A stretch of DNA of 6,540 bases from Bacteroidales bacterium (lineage in GTDB: Bacteria > Bacteroidota > Bacteroidia > Bacteroidales > JAOZQN01), in assembly GCA_029938985.1 (NCBI GenBank), contig JAOZTW010000299.1, positions 1 to 6,540 of the forward strand. Reading direction: 5' to 3'. How positions within the stretch are numbered: the stretch's first letter is position 1; the number at the start of each line of letters is the position of its first letter. The position numbers and the translations under genes were made by a program. Of the stretch, positions 1 through 6,457 are shown one piece after another. Under the pieces are notes generated by a model. The model saw only the letters and a list, made by a program, of their open reading frames with translations, made no database searches and was not told the origin of the DNA.

Positions 1-54
1 ATTACAACTGTTTGATAATTATATTATTATGAAAGCAAAAACTTTAGTAATTAA

Positions 55-491
55 ATCATAAAAATCAAAATAGAACATCAACATAAACTGGTTTTACACC
101 AAAAAGAAAAAATTCTTGCAGGAATTGGATATGCAAGTAGAATTCAAAAACTCACAGATTGTTGCAAAACAATGATTTAACTTTAATAGAAGTAAAAGCA
201 AATAAACAACCTGTTGCTATTTATATTAAGGAAAGAAATTTTGTGACGCATAAAATTAAACTGTATAAAAACGATGTATTATATACTTTCTCTGATGGTT
301 TTCCAGACCAACTGGGAGGAGAAAGTAAACGAAAATATGTGAGTAAAAATTTCAAAAAATTATTATTGGAAATAAGTCAAAAACCAATGAATGAGCAAAA
401 AACTATTCTAAATAAGACACTTGAATATTGGAGAAATGGATACGAACAGATAGACGATATTCTTGTTACAGGAATTAAAATAACGCAGTAA
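55..491 (+). pseudogene. Remnant of a SpoIIE/PP2C-type serine phosphatase gene (internal deletion plus frame change)
   Basis: Two pieces of one phosphatase are visible in different frames. Positions 55-158, read in the frame of position 55, give a Lys/Glu/Gln-rich helix ending in GIGYASRIQKL. This matches SSINYAFKIQDAL (429-441) of the intact neighbour, the helix that opens this family's catalytic domain. From 159 to the TAA at 489-491, in another frame, comes the C-terminal third: VKANKQP, LYTFSDGFPDQLGG and QIDDILVTGIKI, aligning with IKADKMP (585-591), TDGYADQ (618-624) and QIDDITIIGIKI (670-681) of the neighbour. About 140 residues between them are absent, including counterparts of the metal-binding GDFYW and DCTGHG motifs, so the product could not be catalytic. 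A TTG at 159 opens a 110-codon frame, but it begins inside the domain and has no upstream support. The first piece is itself preceded by an in-frame stop at 52-54. I infer a decayed paralogue of the 1002-3077 gene. Confidence 0.8.
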
Positions 492-496
492 ACAAG

Positions 497-544
497 AATT
501 AAGAATTAGGAATTAGGAATTAGGAATTGGTTTACACCTTAAAA
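497..544 (+). repeat. Left arm of a perfect 48-bp inverted repeat with GAATTAG heptamers
   Basis: This stretch is the exact reverse complement of 3194-3241. It contains tandem 7-bp units (496-530: GAATTAA, three GAATTAG, then GAATTGG) followed by a non-repetitive tail, TTTACACCTTAAAA. The arm starts 6 nt after the stop codon of the phosphatase remnant. The tandem units alone could arise by slippage, but the shared tail and identical unit number argue that both arms copy one dispersed repeat element. No flanking target-site duplication is evident on comparing the outer sides of the two arms. Confidence 0.9.
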
Positions 545-1001
545 TTTATTTTTTATAACCAAATAAGGCATATACGTAAATACAAGATGATCAGAGGTAT
601 CCAATTTTATTTGGTTAGCCATTTTTTTTATGAAATAAAAAATAATAAATTTTATAATAATCAATTCTTTTTATTAATTTTGTGTTTTTTATTTTTCATT
701 GAGTGAATTATAAAAAAATTAAGTTTTTGATATGTGTAGATTTTTTTGTACTTTATTCAATTTTGTATAAGCATTTAATAATGATTTATTTAAGATTTTT
801 TTCAAACATAATCACACAATTTAAATTTAAATAAATAGGCACGTTTTTTGATTTTTAAATATTTTAGGCATTTAAAAACAAAAGCTAATAAGCTATAAGA
901 AAAAGAGCAATAAATATATGTTTTATCAAAATAGTATTCTTAAAAACATAATTTTTTTCTATTCACTTAAACTTATAGTTTGATAAACTAATATCAAAAT
1001 T
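545..1001. other. Long AT-rich non-coding stretch upstream of the response-regulator phosphatase
   Basis: I see no credible gene here in either direction; frames are short and broken by stops. The left end carries a hairpin with a T-tract (556-629). The rest is A/T homopolymer-rich, with minor self-complementary bits such as AATTTAAATT (819-828). TAATTTTG at 675-682 fits the Bacteroidota -7 consensus TAnnTTTG, but no TTG-type -33 box lies at the right distance. TATAGTTTG at 974-982, about 20 nt before the ATG, is a near miss with wrong internal spacing. The promoter of the 1002 gene should lie in this region, but I cannot place it firmly. Confidence 0.6.
556..629 (+). terminator. Hairpin plus T-tract, possible intrinsic terminator after the phosphatase remnant
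   Basis: TAACCAAATAA (556-566) and TTATTTGGTTA (607-617) are perfect 11-bp complements. They are followed after four bases by eight Ts (622-629), as in an intrinsic terminator on the + strand. The loop is 40 nt, long for a terminator, but its ends can pair further (GG at 567-568 with CC at 601-602, then ATA at 570-572 with TAT at 598-600, around a bulged C). The stem is A/U-rich, so strength is uncertain. It would stop transcription from the remnant before it reaches the next gene. A structured leader element is an alternative. Confidence 0.45.
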
Positions 1002-3077
1002 ATGACTAACAGTATATTAATAGTTGATGATAACATACTTAATATAGAACTACTTACATCAGTTTTATATGCAGAATCTTATGATATATTTACTGCATCA
1101 GATGGATTAAGGGCTGTAGAAATAGCAACAGATAAACTTCCTGATTTAATTCTTTTAGATGTTATGATGCCAGATATGAATGGATATGAAGTTTGCCAAA
1201 GATTAAAAGAACAAAACACAACCAAAGATATTCCAATTGTTTTTCTCACAGCACGTTCCGAAGAATATGCAATAGTTGAAGGTTTTGAAGTAGGTGGTGT
1301 TGATTATATTACCAAGCCATTTAATCATTCCGAGTTATTGTTAAGAGTTGCTACTCATCTAAAAATAAAAAACCAGAAAACATTAATTTTACAACAACAA
1401 AATGAGCTGTTAAAGAAAAATGTTCGTTTGGAAAAAATTAATAAGGAATTAAATTTATCAAATGAAAAAATTTTAAAAAATACAGAACTTATTGTTGAAA
1501 AAGAAAATAAATTTAGGTCAATTTTCAATAATATTACAGATATTTTTTATCGTACTACCCTTGATGGAAAAATTCTTTTATTAAGTCCATCTGCAAAAAA
1601 AATATTTGGAGAAGGGAGTTTTATTGATAACGAAATTAATTTGAATGATAAAAAAACTTTTTTTGATACAAAGACTCGCCGTAAATTGTTAGATAAACTT
1701 TTTAAGAATGGAAAAGTAAATAATTATTTACTTAAACTGCAAACTTTTGATGGTAATGAAATATTTGTTGAGGCAAATAGTTATTTAATTTTTAATGAAA
1801 AAACGAATCAACCAGTTGCAATTGAAGGAATTTTACGTGATGTTACTGAAAAACAATATTATAAACAAATATTAGAGGATAACGAAAAACGATTAAATTC
1901 TATTTTTGAAAATGTTCAATCGGGAATTGTGGTTATTGATGCAGAAACATTATACATAGTTGATGCAAATCCTGCTGCAAAAAAATTGATAGGAGATGTT
2001 GAAAATTACTCTAAGTTAAATTCATGCAAAATTTTATGTTCACTTAAAGCTATAGATGATTCGTGTCCGATATTAAAAAATGGAAAAAAAATAAATAACT
2101 ATGAATGTAATATTATAGATATACATCACAAAAAAATTCCTATAGTAAAATCTGTTACAGAGTTTTTTCTTAAAGATAAAAGATATTTTTTAGAAACTTT
2201 TGTTGATATTTCGCAACAGAAAGAAATGCAAAAGCAATTAGAAATACAAAATAAAAAGATTGAAGAACAACATAATGAAATTATTTCAAGTATTAATTAT
2301 GCTTTTAAAATTCAAGACGCTCTTTTACCTTCCGAGGATTTTTTGAAAAATTTTATGCCAGAAAATTTTATTATATACAAACCAAAAGATATAATTAGTG
2401 GGGACTTTTATTGGACAAAACAAATAAACAATACACTTTTCATAGCAGTAGCAGATTGTACTGGACATGGTGTTCCTGGAGCATTTATTAGTACAATTGC
2501 AATTACTTTGTTAAACGAAATTGTAGGACGACGTTTTATTTTAGAAACAGATGAAATTCTAAATGAATTAAGAAAACAAGTAATTTTATTGCTTCATCAA
2601 GATTATATGCGTAAAAAAACTATTCACGATGGTTTAGATATTTCACTTTGTTCTATAAATCTTTTTAATTTTGAAATGAGTTTTTCGGGTGCTAATAATT
2701 CATTAGTACATATTGCTAAAAATTTGAATACTGATAAATTTGAGTTACAACAAATAAAAGCAGATAAAATGCCAATATCTTCTTATGTAAGATTAGACCC
2801 TTTTTCAAAAAATAAAATAATTTTAAAAGAAAATGATAAAATATATTTATTTACAGACGGATACGCGGACCAAATAGGAGAAAGACGACAAAAAAAATTC
2901 TATAAAAAAAGATTATTAAACCTTTTTCTCGAAATAAATGAATATCCAATGAAAGAGCAAAAGGAAGTTTTGGAAAATATTTTTTATAAACGTAAAGGAA
3001 ATTTTATGCAAATTGACGATATAACTATTATTGGTATAAAAATATCTACAAATTTAGGAAAAGTAGATTTGTTTTAA
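1002..3077 (+). CDS. Response regulator with two PAS domains and a SpoIIE-type PP2C phosphatase output domain
   Basis: A 691-residue cytoplasmic signalling protein with no signal peptide or membrane segment. The receiver domain (about 4-120) has the acidic pair D9-D10, phospho-acceptor D53 in LLDVMMPD, T83 and K105 in TKPF, so it looks functional. A Lys/Glu/Asn-rich coiled coil (about 120-168) leads to PAS1 (about 170-285, closing with GILRDVTEKQ) and PAS2 (about 295-405, closing with ETFVDISQQKE). PAS2 carries C342, C346 and C355 in a CxxxC...CPI arrangement. A second coiled coil (405-428) enters the PP2C/SpoIIE domain at SINYAFKIQDALLP. Metal-site motifs are present: GDFYW (467-471), DCTGHGVPGAF (485-495), TDGYADQ (618-624) and QIDD (670-673). 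By family analogy it dephosphorylates a Ser/Thr-phosphorylated protein such as an anti-anti-sigma factor, under control of receiver phosphorylation; the partner is unknown. The ATG at 1002 is chosen because the receiver domain starts immediately after it. No kinase gene is adjacent; the gene stands alone between the arms of an inverted repeat. Confidence 0.93.
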   Translation: MTNSILIVDDNILNIELLTSVLYAESYDIFTASDGLRAVEIATDKLPDLILLDVMMPDMNGYEVCQRLKEQNTTKDIPIVFLTARSEEYAIVEGFEVGGVDYITKPFNHSELLLRVATHLKIKNQKTLILQQQNELLKKNVRLEKINKELNLSNEKILKNTELIVEKENKFRSIFNNITDIFYRTTLDGKILLLSPSAKKIFGEGSFIDNEINLNDKKTFFDTKTRRKLLDKLFKNGKVNNYLLKLQTFDGNEIFVEANSYLIFNEKTNQPVAIEGILRDVTEKQYYKQILEDNEKRLNSIFENVQSGIVVIDAETLYIVDANPAAKKLIGDVENYSKLNSCKILCSLKAIDDSCPILKNGKKINNYECNIIDIHHKKIPIVKSVTEFFLKDKRYFLETFVDISQQKEMQKQLEIQNKKIEEQHNEIISSINYAFKIQDALLPSEDFLKNFMPENFIIYKPKDIISGDFYWTKQINNTLFIAVADCTGHGVPGAFISTIAITLLNEIVGRRFILETDEILNELRKQVILLLHQDYMRKKTIHDGLDISLCSINLFNFEMSFSGANNSLVHIAKNLNTDKFELQQIKADKMPISSYVRLDPFSKNKIILKENDKIYLFTDGYADQIGERRQKKFYKKRLLNLFLEINEYPMKEQKEVLENIFYKRKGNFMQIDDITIIGIKISTNLGKVDLF

Positions 3078-3093
3078 AAATAACTAATTTTTA

Positions 3094-3140
3094 GGCATGT
3101 TTCAAATAAATGTAAAGCATAAATGAAACATGCCAATTTT
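3094..3140 (+). terminator. Hairpin terminator candidate after the response-regulator phosphatase
   Basis: GGCATGTTTCA (3094-3104) and TGAAACATGCC (3124-3134) are perfect 11-bp complements separated by 19 nt. ATG (3110-3112) and CAT (3118-3120) inside the loop can extend the fold. It begins 17 nt after the stop codon, where an intrinsic terminator is expected. The following tract is only AATTTT, so the U-run is weak; it may terminate inefficiently or act as an mRNA 3'-end stabiliser. Confidence 0.55.
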
Positions 3141-3193
3141 AATGATGTAAGTGAAAAAGAAAAAATAACTAACACCAATCTACTTGTTTATTT

Positions 3194-3241
3194 TTTTAAG
3201 GTGTAAACCAATTCCTAATTCCTAATTCCTAATTCTTAATT
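3194..3241 (-). repeat. Right arm of the perfect 48-bp inverted repeat
   Basis: This is the exact reverse complement of 497-544. It reads TTTTAAGGTGTAAA, then CCAATTC, three CTAATTC heptamers and the start of TTAATTT. Heptamer-like units continue past the arm to 3249 (TTAATTT, TTAATTG), so this copy has about six units where the left copy has five. It ends 22 nt before the recG start codon, so little room remains for a recG promoter outside the repeat. Confidence 0.9.
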
Positions 3242-3263
3242 TTTAATTGCCGTATCAATATAC

Positions 3264-5366
3264 ATGGATTTATTAAAAAATGAAATAAAATTTCTAAGTG
3301 GAGTTGGTCCAAAAAAAGCTTCATTATTACAGAACGAACTAAAAGTATATACTTTTGAGGACTTATTGTATTATTTTCCATTTAGATATACCGACCGAAC
3401 AAAATTCTACAGTGTAAACCAGATAAGAGAAGATTTACCATACACACAATTGAAAGGAAAAATTAGTAGTCTTGTAACTGCTGGTGAAGGACGCAAACAA
3501 CGACTACATGCCGAGTTTTACGACTCCACAGGTAGCATTGAACTTGTTTGGTTTAAGGGAGTAAAATGGGTAAAACAAAATATAAAACCTAACACACAGT
3601 ATGTTTTGTTTGGAAAAGCCTCGCTTTATAATAGTAAGTTTACGATAACGCATCCCGAATTTGAAGAGTTTTCTAAATACGAATCTAAGATAAAATCCTC
3701 CTTACAAGCCGAGTATCATACATCTGAGATGTTAAAAAAAGGATATGTTAATTCAAAAGCAATTTTAACATTTCAAAGAAATATTTTTAAAGCACTTGGT
3801 ACTAAAATACAAGAATCGTTACCCAACTACTTGATAGATAAATTTAAACTAATTTCTCTTCACGAGGCATTAATAAATATTCATTTCCCAAAAAATACAG
3901 ATTTATTATTTCAAAGTCAAAGAAGACTTAAATTTGAAGAGCTTTTTTATAATCAACTTACGCTTTTAAAACAAAAAAAACTACGTGTCAATAATACAAA
4001 AGGTTTTGTTTTTACAAAAGTAGGTGATTATTTTAATAATTTTTATAAAAATAATCTTAAGTTTGAACTCACAAATGCACAAAAAAGAGTTTTAAAAGAA
4101 ATTAGACGTGATTTTGGCTCCGGCAAACAATGTAACAGACTTTTGCAAGGCGATGTTGGTAGTGGAAAAACTATTGTGGCTCTAATGGCAATGTTAATAG
4201 CGTTAGACAATGGTTTTCAGGCATGTATTATGGCACCTACCGCAATACTTGCAACACAACATTTTGATACTATATCAGAACTATTAGAAGGCTTAAATAT
4301 TAATATTAATATTCTTACAGGTTCTTCAAAAACTAAACAACGCAGGCAAATTCATGAAGAATTGGAAAACGGAGAATTAAATATACTTGTAGGAACTCAC
4401 TCATTGATAGAGGATAAAGTAAAATTTAAAAATCTTGGACTTGCAATTATTGATGAACAACACAGGTTTGGAGTGGCTCAAAGAGCAAAAATGTGGGCAA
4501 AAAATACTAATCCACCGCATATTGTTGTAATGACTGCAACACCAATTCCTCGCACATTATCAATGACTGTTTATGGCGATTTAGATGTTTCGGTAATAGA
4601 CGAACTACCACCTGGCAGAAAACCTGTAAAAACCTATCATTATTTTGATACGCAACGTCTTAAAGTTTTTGGTTTTATAAAAAAACAAATTCAAGAAGGC
4701 AGGCAAATATACATTGTTTATCCATTAATAAAAGAGTCTGAAACAATGGATTACAAAGACTTAGAAGACGGTTACGAAAGTATTACAAGGGCATTTCCTG
4801 CACCAAAGTACGCTGTTAGCGTTGTGCATGGACAGATGAAAAACGATGAAAAACAAAAAGCAATGCAGTTGTTTATAAAATGTCAAACTCAAATAATGGT
4901 AGCCACAACAGTAATAGAAGTTGGTGTTAATGTGCCAAATGCAACTGTAATGATAATTGAAAGTGTTGAAAGATTTGGCTTGTCGCAATTGCATCAGTTG
5001 CGTGGAAGAGTAGGGAGGGGAGCAGACCAATCTCACTGTGTGTTAATGTCTGGCTACAAGCTTTCTAAAGAAGCAAAAAAACGAATATCAACTATGGTAG
5101 GTACAAACGATGGTTTTAGAATTGCCGAAGTAGATATGCAAATTAGAGGACCAGGCGATATAGCTGGTACACAACAAAGTGGAGTACCTTTTGAATTTAA
5201 ACTGGCAAGCCTTACTAAAGATACAAATATATTACAAATAGCAAGACAAACAGCAACCGAAATTATTGAAAATGATGCTAACTTAGAAAAGCAAGAAAAT
5301 AAAATTCTTTTAATTCATTTAAAAAAAATAAATAAACATAAAAACAGATGGGGAATTATTAGTTGA
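3264..5366 (+). CDS. recG: ATP-dependent DNA helicase RecG
   Basis: RecG is a monomeric superfamily 2 double-strand DNA translocase that reverses stalled replication forks and processes branched recombination intermediates. The 700-residue length is normal. The N-terminal wedge/OB region begins IKFLSGVGPKKASLL (8-22), typical of the family, and includes AEFYDSTGSIELVWFKG (83-99). Helicase motifs are complete: Walker A GDVGSGKT (296-303), APTAILATQH (324-333), DEQH box (397-400), TATPIPRTL (424-432), VATTVIEVGVNVPNA (546-560) and QLRGRVGRG (578-586). The TRG-type region follows (about 607-640, ending QIRGPGDIAGTQQSG), the element that couples ATPase action to branch migration. No key residue is missing. 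The ATG at 3264 gives the expected N-terminus and has no Shine-Dalgarno sequence, as is usual in Bacteroidota. It sits just downstream of the repeat arm, and metF follows after 137 bp; whether they are cotranscribed cannot be told. Confidence 0.98.
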   Translation: MDLLKNEIKFLSGVGPKKASLLQNELKVYTFEDLLYYFPFRYTDRTKFYSVNQIREDLPYTQLKGKISSLVTAGEGRKQRLHAEFYDSTGSIELVWFKGVKWVKQNIKPNTQYVLFGKASLYNSKFTITHPEFEEFSKYESKIKSSLQAEYHTSEMLKKGYVNSKAILTFQRNIFKALGTKIQESLPNYLIDKFKLISLHEALINIHFPKNTDLLFQSQRRLKFEELFYNQLTLLKQKKLRVNNTKGFVFTKVGDYFNNFYKNNLKFELTNAQKRVLKEIRRDFGSGKQCNRLLQGDVGSGKTIVALMAMLIALDNGFQACIMAPTAILATQHFDTISELLEGLNININILTGSSKTKQRRQIHEELENGELNILVGTHSLIEDKVKFKNLGLAIIDEQHRFGVAQRAKMWAKNTNPPHIVVMTATPIPRTLSMTVYGDLDVSVIDELPPGRKPVKTYHYFDTQRLKVFGFIKKQIQEGRQIYIVYPLIKESETMDYKDLEDGYESITRAFPAPKYAVSVVHGQMKNDEKQKAMQLFIKCQTQIMVATTVIEVGVNVPNATVMIIESVERFGLSQLHQLRGRVGRGADQSHCVLMSGYKLSKEAKKRISTMVGTNDGFRIAEVDMQIRGPGDIAGTQQSGVPFEFKLASLTKDTNILQIARQTATEIIENDANLEKQENKILLIHLKKINKHKNRWGIIS

Positions 5367-5381
5367 AAAATGAAATTCAAT

Positions 5382-5455
5382 TGAAACACAGTTGAAATTC
5401 AGTATCAGTTGCCACGTGCTTTAGCTCGTGGTTACATGAAACACAGTTGAAATTC
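5382..5455 (+). repeat. Two 19-bp direct repeats bracketing a GC-richer hairpin
   Basis: TGAAACACAGTTGAAATTC occurs identically at 5382-5400 and 5437-5455. Between them lies a hairpin: CCACG (5412-5416) pairs with CGTGG (5427-5431), then past a T/T mismatch GC (5418-5419) pairs with GC (5424-5425) around a TTTA tetraloop. Outer pairs G5411-T5432, T5409-A5434 and G5408-C5435 extend it. No T-run follows, so it is not a standard terminator for recG. The compact GC-rich palindrome in an AT-rich gap resembles dispersed REP-like or MITE-like intergenic elements; this identity is inference, as no other copy is in the window. Confidence 0.7.
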
Positions 5456-5503
5456 TGTTGAAAAATTAATTGAAATTTAGACCTCAAAAAAATATAAGTA
5501 AAA

Positions 5504-6457
5504 ATGAAAATACCAGAAATATTAAATAATTCAAAAAAGACTCTGTTCTCCTTTGAGTTATTGCCACCATTAAAAGGTGGGAGTATAAAAGATATATATA
5601 AAACTATTGACCCTTTAATGGAATTTAATCCTCCATATATAAATGTTACTTATCATCAAGAAGAGCTGGTGCTAAAGAAACGTGCAAATGGACTTTTGGA
5701 ACAAAAAACAGTGCGTAAACGACCTGGAACAGTGGCTATTGCAGCTGCAATAAAAAACAAATATAAAGTTGAACTTGTCCCACATTTGATATGTGGAGGT
5801 TTTACAAAAGAAGAAACTGAAAATGCTTTAATTGACCTGAATTTTCTTGGAATAAATAATATTTTAGCTTTACGAGGCGATATTCAAAGTGGACAAAAAA
5901 GTTTTATTAAAGAAGAAAGTGGACATGGACATGCTATGGGTTTAGTAAAACAAATAGTAGAATTAAATAAAGGTAAGTATCTTGATGAAGAGTTATTTAA
6001 TAAGCAAGCAACAAATTTTAGTATTGGAATTGCTGGATATCCAGAAAAACATCCAGAAGCTCCAAATATGGAAATGGATATTTATTATTTGAAAAAGAAA
6101 ATTGAAGCAGGAGCTGAATTTATTGTAACTCAAATGTTTTTTGATAATAAAAAATATATTGATTTTGTAAAACTTTGCAAACAAAATGATATTAATATTC
6201 CAATAATTCCAGGAATAAAACCTATTTCCACATTAAAACAACTAAATATTTTACCCCGAATTTTCAGTATAGATATTCCTTCGGAATTGACAAGCGAAAT
6301 TATTAAAGCAAAAAACAAGGAACATATAAGAGAAATAGGTATTGAATGGGCTATTAATCAGTCAAAAGAACTGAAGAAAGCAAATGTTCCTGTTATTCAT
6401 TACTACACAATGGGAAAATCTTTGAATATTCAAAAAATTGTTACGAAAGTTTTTTAG
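5504..6457 (+). CDS. metF: 5,10-methylenetetrahydrofolate reductase
   Basis: MetF is a flavoprotein that reduces 5,10-methylene-tetrahydrofolate to 5-methyl-tetrahydrofolate, the methyl donor for the last step of methionine synthesis. The 317 residues match the usual length of about 300-320 for the bacterial TIM-barrel enzyme. Family signatures appear in order: FSFELLPP (15-22) with E18 as the likely catalytic acid, INVTYHQEE (46-54), RKRPGTVAIAAAI (71-83), VPHLICGGFT (92-101), LALRGDIQSG (121-130) with the folate/flavin-site Asp, AGYPEKHPEAPN (177-188), VTQMFFDN (208-215), PGIKPIS (236-242) and IHYYTMG (298-304). No frameshift or missing motif is seen. The ATG at 5504 places the first conserved strand at the usual distance. 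No ribosome binding site or clear promoter is visible; the upstream gap holds repeats and TTGAAA motifs. No other methionine gene lies in the window, and the downstream neighbour is not visible. Confidence 0.97.
   Translation: MKIPEILNNSKKTLFSFELLPPLKGGSIKDIYKTIDPLMEFNPPYINVTYHQEELVLKKRANGLLEQKTVRKRPGTVAIAAAIKNKYKVELVPHLICGGFTKEETENALIDLNFLGINNILALRGDIQSGQKSFIKEESGHGHAMGLVKQIVELNKGKYLDEELFNKQATNFSIGIAGYPEKHPEAPNMEMDIYYLKKKIEAGAEFIVTQMFFDNKKYIDFVKLCKQNDINIPIIPGIKPISTLKQLNILPRIFSIDIPSELTSEIIKAKNKEHIREIGIEWAINQSKELKKANVPVIHYYTMGKSLNIQKIVTKVF

Noticed and set aside
159..491. A 110-codon frame from a TTG start as a stand-alone gene
   Set aside because: It begins in the middle of a SpoIIE-type domain, lacks the metal-binding motifs of the first half, and is preceded in another frame by the matching entry helix, so it fits a deleted pseudogene better.
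496..530. Heptamer array considered as a CRISPR or phase-variation tract
   Set aside because: Units are 7 bp with no spacers, so it is not a CRISPR. The array is outside any intact reading frame and five bases past a stop codon, so slippage would not switch a gene on or off directly.
497..3241. The inverted repeat and its content as an insertion sequence
   Set aside because: No transposase or recombinase is encoded between the arms and I see no target-site duplication; the only gene is a signalling protein.
4761..5036. Minus-strand open frame of 91 codons
   Set aside because: It lies entirely opposite the conserved helicase motifs V and VI of recG; the translation is rich in Cys, His and Tyr with no recognisable domain. 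It is a shadow of recG.
5408..5435. Hairpin as an intrinsic terminator of recG
   Set aside because: No T-run follows the stem on either strand; the flanks are the direct repeats.
5993..6318. Two overlapping minus-strand open frames opposite metF
   Set aside because: They are antisense to conserved MetF sequence and give low-complexity Phe/Ile-rich translations typical of the reverse of AT-rich coding DNA.
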